From the NCBI GenBank assembly GCA_947254465.1, contig CAMYEU010000011.1, positions 1-18,084 of the forward strand: DNA of 18,084 bases. The letters run 5' to 3'. Below are positions 1 through 7,479 of the stretch, piece by piece. Origin of the DNA: an uncultured Gemella sp. Lineage in GTDB: Bacteria > Bacillota > Bacilli > Staphylococcales > Gemellaceae. Positions within the stretch are counted from its first letter, which is position 1. Every line of letters starts with the position of its first letter. The notes below the pieces were generated by a model. The model saw only the letters and a program-made list of their open reading frames with translations. It was not told the DNA's origin and searched no databases. Both the position numbers and the translations under genes were made by a program.

Positions 1-42
1 CCTGAGATGTCTCGTGGGCTCGGAGATGTGTATAAGAGACAG
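1..42. other. Illumina Nextera i7 index and transposase adapter (artefact)
   Basis: This is not genomic DNA. Positions 24-42 are exactly the 19-bp Tn5 mosaic end AGATGTGTATAAGAGACAG, and 9-23 are the Nextera read-2 tail GTCTCGTGGGCTCGG. Positions 1-8 (CCTGAGAT) sit where the 8-base i7 index belongs and match, from memory, the adapter-strand form of Nextera XT index N715. The cysE reading frame runs in from the right without interruption up to base 43, so genomic sequence starts there. The contig end was not trimmed. Confidence 0.97.
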
Positions 43-346
43 TAGTTACATTATCCCCAACTACTGCAGTCTCTCCTATTACTACCCCCATTCCATGATC
101 AATAAATAATCCTTTTCCAATTTTTGCTCCGGGGTGTATCTCTATTCCTGTCAATCTTCTGGCTCTTTTTGATAAAAGACGAGCAAATGTATGCCAACCC
201 TTTTTATAAAATTTATGAGAAAAGTAATGATAATTTAAAGCTTTTATATGTGGATATGTAAGATAAATCATAAATTTTGACTCAGCAGCGGGATCATCTC
301 TTAAAACACGATTTAGATTATAGTTTAGATTTTCAAAATATCCCAT
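43..346 (-). CDS. cysE: Serine O-acetyltransferase CysE, 3' end missing
   Basis: Serine acetyltransferase transfers an acetyl group from acetyl-CoA to L-serine, giving O-acetylserine for CysK; it is the committed step of cysteine synthesis in the cytoplasm. The visible 101 codons begin MGYFENLNYNLNRVLRDDPA, the usual CysE N-terminal helical region (the DPAA motif is typical), and run into the left-handed beta-helix with TGIEIHPGAKIGKG, the active-site DHGMG and VVIGETAVVGDNVT. The remaining hexapeptide repeats and the C-terminal tail that docks into CysK are missing because the sequence is replaced by adapter at base 42. The ATG shares one base with the cysK stop codon (TAATG), so translation is probably coupled. 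There is no strong independent ribosome binding site. Truncation is an assembly edge, not a biological deletion. Confidence 0.95.
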
Positions 347-1254
347 TACACTTCAACATGTGTAACATCTTCGAAATCAAGTACTGATAAATACTTATCC
401 ACTCCATCCGGTAAGATTGTTACAATATTTTTATCTGGATACTTCTTGGCAGCTTTTTTAGCTCCTACTATTGCAGCCCCTGAAGAAATCCCGATACCAA
501 TACCTGTAGAACGTAAGAAGTTTTTAGTTTCTTCAATCGCTTCTTCACTTGTTACAGTTAAGACTTCATCCATATATTCTTTACGGAAGTTTTCTGGAAT
601 AAATCCTGTTCCAATACCTTGAATTTTATGTACTCCACCGCGTCCTTCACTAATTGCTGGTGACTCTGCTGGTTCTACTGCAACAGTAACTACCTCTGGT
701 TTTTGTTCTTTTAAGTATCTTGCTACACCTGTAAATGTACCTCCAGTACCAACACCTGCAACAAAGACATCAATATTTGGAACTTGTTCTAAAATTTCAC
801 GTCCTGTTGTTTTGTGGTGATATGCAGGGTTAGCTGGATTATCAAATTGACTTAAAGAAATTGCATTACTATATTTTTCACGAATTGATGCAGCTTTTTC
901 AATTGATCCTTTAATTCCTTGTTCTTTAGGAGTTAAAATTAATTGTGCTCCATATGCTTTAATAATATTTCGTCTTTCAATACTCATACTTTCAGGCATA
1001 ATAACTACTGCTTTTATTCCTAATACTGAAGCTAAAATAGCCACAGCTATACCAGTATTTCCACTAGTCGGCTCCACTATAATAGTGTCTTTATTAATAG
1101 CACCTTGAGACATAGCTTCTTCTAACATACCTAGTACCGCTCTGTCTTTTACACTTCCTCCTAAATTATATTTTTCTAACTTCACAAAAATATTTGTGTT
1201 ATCTAGTTGATATACGGGTGTATTCCCTACGAATTTTAATGATGTTGAAATCAT
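346..1254 (-). CDS. cysK: Cysteine synthase (O-acetylserine sulfhydrylase)
   Basis: A PLP enzyme that joins O-acetylserine and sulfide to make L-cysteine and acetate. The 302-residue length fits the family (about 300-310). Visible motifs are the PLP-lysine segment GGSVKDR (Lys36), the substrate loop TSGNTG (63-68), the phosphate-binding glycine loop GTGGT (169-173), and SSGAA (258-262), whose serine contacts the PLP ring nitrogen. The start is set by a strong GAGGAGGG ribosome binding site at 1261-1268 with about 6 bases spacing. cysE follows by a TAATG overlap, so the two enzymes of the cysteine synthase complex are co-expressed. A promoter with a perfect inverted repeat lies upstream. Related PLP enzymes such as cystathionine beta-synthase are possible, but the adjacent cysE favours CysK. 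Confidence 0.96.
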   Translation of the reverse strand: MISTSLKFVGNTPVYQLDNTNIFVKLEKYNLGGSVKDRAVLGMLEEAMSQGAINKDTIIVEPTSGNTGIAVAILASVLGIKAVVIMPESMSIERRNIIKAYGAQLILTPKEQGIKGSIEKAASIREKYSNAISLSQFDNPANPAYHHKTTGREILEQVPNIDVFVAGVGTGGTFTGVARYLKEQKPEVVTVAVEPAESPAISEGRGGVHKIQGIGTGFIPENFRKEYMDEVLTVTSEEAIEETKNFLRSTGIGIGISSGAAIVGAKKAAKKYPDKNIVTILPDGVDKYLSVLDFEDVTHVEV

Positions 1255-1282
1255 AAAATCCCTCCTCTTCTGACTTTATAAT

Positions 1283-1300
1283 AAATAACTTTTGTTATTT
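1283..1300 (-). promoter_or_regulatory. Candidate operator: perfect inverted repeat in cysK leader
   Basis: AAATAAC-TTTT-GTTATTT is a perfect 7-bp inverted repeat with a 4-base spacer. It begins at the predicted transcription start and ends about 15 bases before the ribosome binding site. That is a good place for a repressor. It could also form a weak RNA hairpin, but it has no G+C core or U-tract, so a terminator is unlikely. The regulator is unknown; I see no match to the CymR box as I remember it. Confidence 0.4.
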
Positions 1301-1307
1301 GAATAAG

Positions 1308-1318
1308 ATTATAGCATA
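1308..1318 (-). promoter_or_regulatory. cysKE promoter, extended -10
   Basis: On the minus strand this reads TATGC-TATAAT, a consensus -10 with the TRTG -16 element. No convincing -35 lies 16-18 bases upstream. Predicted transcription start is near 1301, giving a leader of about 47 bases. The rest of 1319-1503 is AT-rich, and I see no gene in it. Confidence 0.7.
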
Positions 1319-1499
1319 CTTTACTAATGAAAATAAAGTAATTAATCTGTATTTTTTTACCGTTTTCACATCTTTTTATTATTTACTTTTTAAAAAATAT
1401 GATAATACTAATATTCAAAATTTATAAATTTCTAACTTTTAGTACACTTTCACTAATAATTATTTATATAAATTACTATAATATCTCTAAAATTAGTAC

Positions 1500-1537
1500 T
1501 AAAAAACATAATGAGTAAAAAATTACTCATTATGTTT
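1500..1537 (-). terminator. Rho-independent terminator of the nadK operon
   Basis: Bases 1504-1518 and 1523-1537 form a perfect 15-bp stem with a four-base loop. On the minus strand it is followed by six T residues (1506-1501). The stop codon of the pseudouridine synthase gene (1523-1525) lies inside the stem. The stem is AT-rich but long. Confidence 0.88.
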
Positions 1538-2404
1538 AATTATATTATTCATATCATCAGGTAAATCAACTTTCACATTAATCATCTCACCTGTAATAGG
1601 ATGATTAAATATTAAATTACTACAATGAAGTGCTTGGCGACTTATTAAACATACCTTTCCACCATACAATTCGTCACCAAGTAGTGGATAACCTTTATAT
1701 TTCATATGCACTCTTATTTGATGTGTTTTTCCAGTATAAAGTTTCAACTTAACAATACTAACATCTTTTTCTGGTATATACTTCTCTAACCAATACTCGG
1801 TCTTAGCGTATTCTCCACCTTCTCCTACTTCACGCTCTATAATACTAGAACTAACTCTACGAATAGGAGCTTCAATAATTACATTATCCTCGACTTCTCC
1901 ATTCACCAGAGCTGTATAAAACTTATCTATATTAAGAGTACTAAAAAGTGCATGAATATGTCGATGTTTAGCTATTAATACCAAACCTGAAGTATTTTTA
2001 TCGAGTCGTGTTACAATATGAGGAATTGTATTAATATTCTTATTTTTAAAATAGTAATTTACTCTCTCAAGAAGTGATTCATCTTCAAGATTTCTAGAAG
2101 GTATCGATGGTAAATTAATACTTTTATTTACAATTAAAAAATAAGAATCTTCATAGATAATTTCAATTTCTTTATCTATAAATCTAACAAACTCACTAAA
2201 ATTCTCACTCGGTAAAGTAATTTCTACAATATCATTTTCTTTTAAAAGATATCTAACGTTTTCTTCTCTTCCATTTACCTTAATACTTCCATCACTATCA
2301 AACTTTATCCTTGTTAAAGTTTTTCTAGAAATATTATTCTCCAATAAAAACTCTCTTAAAATCTGTTCTTCTTTTATAGAATACTTTAAAATAATATTAG
2401 TCAT
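1523..2404 (-). CDS. RluA-family pseudouridine synthase (YjbO-like)
   Basis: Converts specific uridines in RNA, probably rRNA, to pseudouridine. The 293 residues show an N-terminal S4-like RNA-binding region (about 15-65), then the RluA catalytic core. The signature RLDKNTSGLVLIAK carries the catalytic aspartate D135, and GKTHQIRVHM at 225-234 is the second conserved block. The residue before RLD is Thr rather than the His of RluD; I recall the same TRLD form in YjbO-type proteins of Bacilli. The ATG overlaps the end of nadK by 8 bases and has no close ribosome binding site, so translation probably depends on nadK translation. The order nadK then this gene matches yjbN-yjbO in Bacillus subtilis. 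The exact target nucleotide cannot be told from sequence. Confidence 0.92.
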   Translation of the reverse strand: MTNIILKYSIKEEQILREFLLENNISRKTLTRIKFDSDGSIKVNGREENVRYLLKENDIVEITLPSENFSEFVRFIDKEIEIIYEDSYFLIVNKSINLPSIPSRNLEDESLLERVNYYFKNKNINTIPHIVTRLDKNTSGLVLIAKHRHIHALFSTLNIDKFYTALVNGEVEDNVIIEAPIRRVSSSIIEREVGEGGEYAKTEYWLEKYIPEKDVSIVKLKLYTGKTHQIRVHMKYKGYPLLGDELYGGKVCLISRQALHCSNLIFNHPITGEMINVKVDLPDDMNNIIKHNE

Positions 2405-3209
2405 TTTTTATAAACGATCTCTTTACTCTTTGCCAAAAGCTATCTTCATTATAACGAATAAAAGAAACCTTCTTATCCTTTGCCAAAGTTATTTTTATTT
2501 TAGCTACACTATCATAATTAAAATGCATATGATCCACAGTAATACGATGATTCTCTGTTTTTATTGGTTTTATCATAAGTTCATCATCTTGTGATAAAAT
2601 TAATGGATTACCTAGTGTCCTATATACGAGATTATTTAAAGCTGCTATCTCAGTCACTTGATATAAAGGTAGTTGAGGATGTATTACAGCTCCCCCTAAA
2701 CTCTTATTATACGCAGTAGAGCCTGTTGGTGTACTTATACACAGGCCATCACCCCTAAAGCTTTCGAAGTGAACCCCATTAATATAAACTTTTGCTGCAT
2801 ACGTCGTTCCAGTATAATTATTTACCGTCACTTCATTTAGAGAATAATAATCAGATACCAAGTCCCCATTTGAACAATATGCTTTAACCCTTAATAATGG
2901 ATATTCTTCAACTTTAGGCGTTAAAGCTAACATGTCAAAGAATATTCGTTCATAGTTTTGAGCAGAATAGTCTGTATAAAAGCCTAAATGCCCAGTATGG
3001 ATAGATAGAAATTTTATGTTATCTAAATTATCCATGTATTTATTGAAAGTACGCAGTACTGTACCATCTCCCCCAATAGCAAAAACATAATCAGGATTTT
3101 CTTTATCTTCTATCATATCACTAGATAATAGGAACTCTTTTAATTTTGATCCTATCTTTTCTGAAATGTCATCCTGTCTTACTTCTACGCTAAATTTACC
3201 TTCTAACAT
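2397..3209 (-). CDS. nadK: NAD kinase
   Basis: Phosphorylates NAD to NADP in the cytoplasm, the only route to NADP. With the ATG at 3209 the protein has 270 residues, close to the roughly 266 of B. subtilis NadK. The ATP/polyphosphate motif GGDGT is at 46-50 with catalytic D48, and the NAD-binding block FRGDGLCISTPTGSTAYNK spans 151-169. Two starts are possible: a GTG at 3221 would add four residues but lacks a ribosome binding site, whereas the ATG at 3209 has GGTGA eight bases upstream, so I chose the ATG. It starts two bases after the stop codon of the DUF402 phosphatase gene and overlaps the following pseudouridine synthase gene by 8 bases: one compact operon. Confidence 0.95.
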   Translation of the reverse strand: MLEGKFSVEVRQDDISEKIGSKLKEFLLSSDMIEDKENPDYVFAIGGDGTVLRTFNKYMDNLDNIKFLSIHTGHLGFYTDYSAQNYERIFFDMLALTPKVEEYPLLRVKAYCSNGDLVSDYYSLNEVTVNNYTGTTYAAKVYINGVHFESFRGDGLCISTPTGSTAYNKSLGGAVIHPQLPLYQVTEIAALNNLVYRTLGNPLILSQDDELMIKPIKTENHRITVDHMHFNYDSVAKIKITLAKDKKVSFIRYNEDSFWQRVKRSFIKND

Positions 3210-3210
3210 T

Positions 3211-3756
3211 TTAATCTTCACCCATTATTTTTTCATAATTTTCTAACCATACATCCGCAAAATCTGGTGCAAGTGCCCCATGATTTTTATCAATCCACTC
3301 TTGTAATTTATTCACATTATATTTTAGAATCTTATCAATTTTCTCTCCATATTGATAACGTACTTTATTTTGATTATATTCATCTTCATCTAGCAAGAAA
3401 TACTTTCCATCGGGATATTTTTTTATATCTAAGTCATAATCAATATATTTTACTCCGTCTACATCATATGCAAATGGACTACTTAAATTTGAATAATAAT
3501 GCACTCCATCTTCTCTGAACATACAAATTATATTAAACCAACATTCATTATGAAAATATACTAAAGCCACTTCTTTAGTAACCCATGTTCTTCCATCATT
3601 TTCAGTAACAAGTGTTCTGTTGTTAGCTAAAATCAGAACTTGTTCATCCGCTTCTAGTACAACATTTTTATGCCAAATTCTATGAATAGAGCCATCATGT
3701 TTATATGCTATTATTTTAACTACATCACCCTTTTTAGGCCTTTCTCCTCTGTACAT
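3211..3756 (-). CDS. DUF402 nucleoside tri-/diphosphatase (Ntdp/YgaC family)
   Basis: Members of this family hydrolyse nucleoside tri- and diphosphates with a divalent metal; the B. subtilis relative is YgaC and the Staphylococcus one is called Ntdp. The 181-residue product has the family block HDGSIHRIW (20-28), the TENDGRTWVT segment (51-60), NLSSPFAYD (90-98), and the acidic clusters YIDYDLD (104-110) and LDEDE (122-126), which I take as the metal site. Length is normal. An in-frame upstream ATG at 3819 would add 21 residues, but that stretch contains the promoter, and the ATG at 3756 has the sequence AAAGGAGG four bases before it. First gene of the operon with nadK and the pseudouridine synthase. 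The physiological substrate here is not evident. Confidence 0.9.
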   Translation of the reverse strand: MYRGERPKKGDVVKIIAYKHDGSIHRIWHKNVVLEADEQVLILANNRTLVTENDGRTWVTKEVALVYFHNECWFNIICMFREDGVHYYSNLSSPFAYDVDGVKYIDYDLDIKKYPDGKYFLLDEDEYNQNKVRYQYGEKIDKILKYNVNKLQEWIDKNHGALAPDFADVWLENYEKIMGED

Positions 3757-3793
3757 AGTGCCTCCTTTCATACTCTTTTTTAATGTCTTTTTA

Positions 3794-3804
3794 ATTATAA
3801 CATA
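3794..3804 (-). promoter_or_regulatory. Promoter of the DUF402-nadK-rlu operon
   Basis: Minus strand TATGT-TATAAT: a consensus -10 with TRTG extension. No clear -35. The predicted start near 3787 gives a leader of about 30 bases to the ATG at 3756 and rules out translation from the in-frame ATG at 3819. Confidence 0.7.
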
Positions 3805-3872
3805 TTTAATATATTTCATTCTACTCTAATAACATTTTTTTTTATAAATTTCTCTATCTGTCTCCTATAAAT

Positions 3873-3934
3873 AATAATAAAAAGCAACTTCAAAATTTTT
3901 CTTAGACTTAATTTTGAAGTTGCTTTTTATTATT
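3873..3934 (-). terminator. Terminator of the tyrS-rpiA-sufT operon, 25-bp stem
   Basis: 3873-3897 and 3910-3934 are perfect inverted repeats of 25 bases around a 12-base loop. On the minus strand the core GAAGTTGC is followed by TTTTT. The stem starts directly after the sufT stop codon (3935-3937). The same structure on the plus strand also ends in TTTTT, but no plus-strand gene leads into it. Confidence 0.9.
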
Positions 3935-4252
3935 TTATTCGTAATCGATTACTCCTAAAGCAATCTTAGCATATCTTGACATTTTATCTTTTGTCCATGC
4001 TGGCTCCCAAACTATGTTTACATCTACTTTTTCTATCTCATCGACACCTAACATAGCTGTTTCTACTTGCTCGATGATAATAGGTGCTAAAGGACATCCC
4101 ATAGATGTTAAAGTCATATCAACGATAGCGTGCTTATTATCATCACTCATCTTAACATCGTATACTAGCCCTAAGTTCATTATATCAATACCAAGCTCGG
4201 GGTCTATTACATTCTCTAATGCTTCTATTACTCTATCTTTTAATGTTTCCAT
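3935..4252 (-). CDS. sufT: MIP18/DUF59 Fe-S cluster assembly factor (SufT/YitW-like)
   Basis: Stand-alone DUF59 proteins help mature Fe-S proteins; Staphylococcus SufT acts as an auxiliary factor when demand for clusters is high, and B. subtilis YitW is the close relative. The 105-residue product is a single domain with DPELGIDIMNLGLVYDV (17-33), the conserved cysteine in TSMGCPLAP (C53), and the C-terminal WEPAWTKDKMSRYAKIALG block (82-100), all typical of the YitW type. The ATG at 4252 has GAGGTGG at 4257-4263. An earlier ATG at 4279 would overlap the preceding gene and has no ribosome binding site. It is the last gene of the tyrS operon, 19 bases after the membrane-protein gene. No suf genes are nearby. 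Confidence 0.85.
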   Translation of the reverse strand: METLKDRVIEALENVIDPELGIDIMNLGLVYDVKMSDDNKHAIVDMTLTSMGCPLAPIIIEQVETAMLGVDEIEKVDVNIVWEPAWTKDKMSRYAKIALGVIDYE

Positions 4253-4271
4253 ATTTCCACCTCTTTTCTTA

Positions 4272-5315
4272 TTAATCATTATATCTTACTTTTTTTCCAT
4301 ATTCCAGTTTTAATTTTTCTCCTAATTCAATAATATCTACTTTTATATTATTATAATTTGAAGAAATTTTTACTACTTCATCAGTTTCAAAGTTTCTATG
4401 AAACTGTGCTGTATACTCGATAACTCTACCTTTCGAATCTCTTACCGCAGTAAAAGTAATCTCCAAAAATCTCGATAATAATTCAAAATTAAAGATTCCA
4501 CCATAGAATATTAATGCATCTTTATATATCAAAACTTTTAAATTTTTATTTATATATTTTGCTTCCCTCAATAAAATATCTATATCATACTCTATCTCGG
4601 GATATTCAATGAATAACTCTTCATATTCAGCTCTAGACTTTCTAATACCTTTTATTATAGATTTAATTAAAAATAATGTAACCAAAACAATAACTACAGT
4701 CAATCCATACGTGCTTAAATAATATAAATTACCAGGCACTGTTATATAAACATTAGATACAAAGGGCTTTTCTTGTAATTTACTTTTATAATTAGATGTT
4801 TCTCTATTTGATCCCAATTCTTTAAATACATCTAAAATTCTATTATTAATTAAAGAACTATGTTTTGCAGCATCCTGAAATTTCTCTAACAATTCAGAAG
4901 AAATATTAGTTCTTCCTTTTCTTCCTCTTTCTCCTATTACATCAATACGAGAATAAAGCTGTTTATCTTTTAAATTTATCTTTTTACCTTCTGGTAAATC
5001 ACTACTTTGAATTAATTTCTTAATATCATCTTGAGTAGCTTTTAGTATTGCAAAACCTTGTTCATGTTGAAGCATATAAAATCGTTCATTATTTTTCAGT
5101 TTTTCATCTACTATATCTAGTTCCTCAAGAGCCTCTAATTTAATATAAGTAATTCCAGTATGTTTTCCTGTAAATTGATCGCCTTCATTATATAACATTT
5201 CGGCAGACTTTGTAGTATTATTATACGCAGCTATAATAGTTATAATGCTAATGAAAATTAATATTATAGTAAAAAATAGTTTTACTCTCATTCCCCTAAG
5301 ATAACTCTTTTTCAT
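4272..5315 (-). CDS. Unrecognised two-pass membrane protein
   Basis: I do not recognise this 347-residue protein. It starts with a basic stretch (MKKSYLRGMRVK) and a hydrophobic segment at about 13-30, an uncleaved signal anchor with no lipobox. A polar region of about 165 residues follows (31-198), then a second hydrophobic segment at about 199-221 followed by positive charges (KGIRKSR). By the positive-inside rule residues 31-198 face outside and the C-terminal 125 residues (about 222-347) are cytoplasmic. That layout recalls a sensor or anchored regulator, but I see no kinase, GGDEF, protease or other catalytic motif. It lies 17 bases after rpiA and 19 before sufT, so it is co-transcribed with them. 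The ribosome binding site is weak (AAGGA about 15 bases upstream); Met9 is an alternative start. Confidence 0.8.
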   Translation of the reverse strand: MKKSYLRGMRVKLFFTIILIFISIITIIAAYNNTTKSAEMLYNEGDQFTGKHTGITYIKLEALEELDIVDEKLKNNERFYMLQHEQGFAILKATQDDIKKLIQSSDLPEGKKINLKDKQLYSRIDVIGERGRKGRTNISSELLEKFQDAAKHSSLINNRILDVFKELGSNRETSNYKSKLQEKPFVSNVYITVPGNLYYLSTYGLTVVIVLVTLFLIKSIIKGIRKSRAEYEELFIEYPEIEYDIDILLREAKYINKNLKVLIYKDALIFYGGIFNFELLSRFLEITFTAVRDSKGRVIEYTAQFHRNFETDEVVKISSNYNNIKVDIIELGEKLKLEYGKKVRYND

Positions 5316-5332
5316 GACTATCTTTCACATCC

Positions 5333-6007
5333 TTAGCGATTTGAATTTTCTATAATTACAGCTCCATTTTCTGTTCCTTTTATACATAGTTTACACATAT
5401 TTAAAAACAGTCCATGTTCTACTACTCCAACTATGCTTTCAAGTTTTTCTTTTACAGATTGAATATCAAATCCATAGCCTAAGTGTAAATCAACTATATA
5501 ATTATTGTTGTCAGTTATAAGAGTAGTGCCATCTTTTAATCTTAACACTGGATTTAAGCCCGCTTCTTCCATTTTTCTTATAGTATGACTATAACCAAAT
5601 GGTAATATTTCTACAGGTAGGTTGAAGTTCCCAAGTTTTTCTACATCTTTACTTTCATCATAAATCCAGATTACTTCACGAGCAATATCAGCAACTATTT
5701 TTTCTCTAAATAACGCTGCTCCTCCACCTTTTATCGCATTAAAATCCTTATCGATTTCATCTACTCCATCCACAGCAAGATCAATATGATCAATCTCTTC
5801 TAGTTCTTTAATTGTTAGCCCCAAACTCTTGGCCAGTTCAACCGTTTGAATCGACGTTGATACCATCTCAACATTCAATCCTTCTTTTACTCTATCGGCT
5901 AGTGCGTGCACAAAATAGAATACTGTCGATCCTGTCCCTAAACCAACAATCATATCATCTTTCACATATTCTACAGCTTTTTTACCAACAACTTCTTTTA
6001 GATTCAT
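5333..6007 (-). CDS. rpiA: Ribose-5-phosphate isomerase A
   Basis: Interconverts ribose-5-phosphate and ribulose-5-phosphate in the non-oxidative pentose phosphate pathway, supplying ribose for nucleotides. The 224-residue length fits. Motifs are VGLGTGSTV (21-29), the phosphate/substrate loop DGVDEID (80-86, where many homologues have DGADE), and KGGGAALFREKI (93-104), which includes the presumed catalytic Glu102 (equivalent to Glu103 of E. coli RpiA). The start has an AGAGGGGA ribosome binding site. It follows tyrS by 36 bases with no terminator between, so it is probably read from the tyrS promoter, and it is followed closely by the unknown membrane-protein gene. Confidence 0.95.
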   Translation of the reverse strand: MNLKEVVGKKAVEYVKDDMIVGLGTGSTVFYFVHALADRVKEGLNVEMVSTSIQTVELAKSLGLTIKELEEIDHIDLAVDGVDEIDKDFNAIKGGGAALFREKIVADIAREVIWIYDESKDVEKLGNFNLPVEILPFGYSHTIRKMEEAGLNPVLRLKDGTTLITDNNNYIVDLHLGYGFDIQSVKEKLESIVGVVEHGLFLNMCKLCIKGTENGAVIIENSNR

Positions 6008-6043
6008 TTCAGTTCCCCTCTTTATGTATATATTACTTTTAAA

Positions 6044-7297
6044 TTATTTATATTCTACTAATAGATATTTCTTCTTACCACGTCTAAGTACTGTAAATCC
6101 ATCTTCTAATCTGTCTTTAGCTTCTACAACATACTCTAAATCTGTAACTTTATCTCCATTCACATAAACAGCTCCATTGTTTACATCTTCACGAGCTTGA
6201 CGTTTTGATTGAACTAGATTACTTTCAACTAGGAAATCTACGATATTGTATTCTTTTTTCTCTAATTCAGATTTTGGCATCCCTTTTACTGCTTCTTTTA
6301 ATTCGGCATCCGTTAGTTCTTTAATGTTTCCTGAGAATAATGCTTTTGTAATATTTAATGCACTTTCTAACGCTTTTTCACCATGAACAATTTTCACCAT
6401 TTCTTCTGCTAAAGCTTTTTGTGCAAGACGTAAGTGTGGTTCTTTTTCTGAGCTTTCTCTTAACGCTTCAATTTGGTCTTTTTCTAAGAATGTGAATTTT
6501 TTAAGAGCCGGCACTACTTCTGTATCTGCAGTGTTAAACCAGAATTGGTAGAATTCATAAGGTGTCGTTTGTTCTGGATCTAACCATACTGCTCCACCTG
6601 TAGATTTACCAAATTTAGTTCCATCAGATTTAAGCATTAATGGAATAGTAAATCCGTAAGCTTCAACATCTCCACGAAGTTTTCTCATAATTTCTAAACC
6701 AGTAGTAATGTTACCCCATTGGTCTGAACCACCAATTTGTAATTTAACATTGTGGTGTTCATTTAAGTATGCATAGTCAATACCTTGTAAAATAGTATAA
6801 CTGAATTCTGTAAATGATAATCCATTATCTAAACGGCTTGAAATTGAATCTTTCGCTAGTAAATAATTAATATTTACTAATTTTCCATAGTCACGTAAAA
6901 ATTCAATCATAGATAGTTTTCCTAACCAGTCACGGTTATTTACAAATTCAATATTATTATCCCCACGGAAAATATTACGAAGTTGTCCTTCAAGACGACG
7001 AGCATTATCTTCAATTACTTCAAGGCTTTGCAATTGACGCTCTTCGCTTCTTCCTGATGGATCTCCGATAATACCAGTTCCTCCACCTACTAAAATAACA
7101 GGTTTATGTCCATGTTGTTGAAATCTTTTTAACGTTAAAAATGGTAGTAAGTGTCCAATATGTAATGAATTACCCGTTGGATCTGTACCACAATAAATCG
7201 ATACACTTTCTTTTTCTAATAATTCTTTTATTCCTTCTTCATCTGTTTGTTGATAAACTAAATCTCTATATTTTAAATCTTCTAATAATTTACTCAT
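6044..7297 (-). CDS. tyrS: Tyrosyl-tRNA synthetase
   Basis: Attaches tyrosine to tRNA-Tyr. The 417-residue product has the class I signature HIGH (46-49), the tyrosine/ATP pocket block IGGSDQWGN (188-196), and KFGKS (228-232), the TyrS form of KMSKS. An S4 RNA-binding domain ends the protein (about 350-417, with SKRQAREDVNNGAVYVNGDKV-type sequence). This is the B. subtilis TyrS type. The start has GGAGGA 7 bases upstream. It is the first gene of an operon with rpiA, a membrane protein and sufT, and is divergent from the penicillin-binding protein gene. The leader from the predicted start site is only about 30 bases, too short for a T-box riboswitch. A tRNA-Tyr gene lies at the other end of the window. 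Confidence 0.97.
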   Translation of the reverse strand: MSKLLEDLKYRDLVYQQTDEEGIKELLEKESVSIYCGTDPTGNSLHIGHLLPFLTLKRFQQHGHKPVILVGGGTGIIGDPSGRSEERQLQSLEVIEDNARRLEGQLRNIFRGDNNIEFVNNRDWLGKLSMIEFLRDYGKLVNINYLLAKDSISSRLDNGLSFTEFSYTILQGIDYAYLNEHHNVKLQIGGSDQWGNITTGLEIMRKLRGDVEAYGFTIPLMLKSDGTKFGKSTGGAVWLDPEQTTPYEFYQFWFNTADTEVVPALKKFTFLEKDQIEALRESSEKEPHLRLAQKALAEEMVKIVHGEKALESALNITKALFSGNIKELTDAELKEAVKGMPKSELEKKEYNIVDFLVESNLVQSKRQAREDVNNGAVYVNGDKVTDLEYVVEAKDRLEDGFTVLRRGKKKYLLVEYK

Positions 7298-7335
7298 TAA
7301 AATTCCTCCACATCAATTTTTATACACTTACCTTA

Positions 7336-7346
7336 ATTATAACACA
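7336..7346 (-). promoter_or_regulatory. tyrS operon promoter
   Basis: Minus strand TGTGT-TATAAT, an extended -10. No clear -35: the upstream sequence is A-rich. The 17-base word covering this promoter (7334-7350) occurs identically at the promoter of the hydrolase gene at 11198-11214. Confidence 0.7.
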
Positions 7347-7435
7347 TTTTTATTTTTTGTTTTATAGTTTTCTATGTTTTTTACAAGAGAAATTATTCCT
7401 TAAACTAGCATATAATTTAGTTTTTCTCATCAAGT

Positions 7436-7446
7436 TATGGTATAAT
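7436..7446 (+). promoter_or_regulatory. Promoter of the penicillin-binding protein gene
   Basis: TATGG-TATAAT, an extended -10; the best -35 candidate (TAGTTT at 7418-7423, 17-base spacing) is weak. A second TATAAT at 7411-7416 lacks a TRTG element. Predicted start near 7453, about 27 bases before the ATG. Confidence 0.65.
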
Positions 7447-7479
7447 GTAGCTAATAGTATGCAATCTAAGGAGATTACA

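Noticed and set aside
1..42. A genomic Tn5-like transposon end
   Set aside because: The mosaic end is the engineered hyperactive version and is preceded by the Nextera primer tail and index, so it comes from library preparation.
1523..2404. Thr instead of His before RLD in the pseudouridine synthase as a sign of inactivation
   Set aside because: The catalytic Asp and all later motifs are intact, and the TRLD form is, as far as I recall, normal in YjbO-type proteins.
4014..4313. Plus-strand open frame opposite sufT
   Set aside because: It is the antisense shadow of sufT and the end of the membrane-protein gene, with no ribosome binding site and no family match.
7141..7479. In-frame 113-codon N-terminal extension of the penicillin-binding protein
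   Set aside because: It lies antisense to tyrS and over the divergent promoters, and the ATG at 7480 has a strong ribosome binding site followed by a normal membrane anchor.
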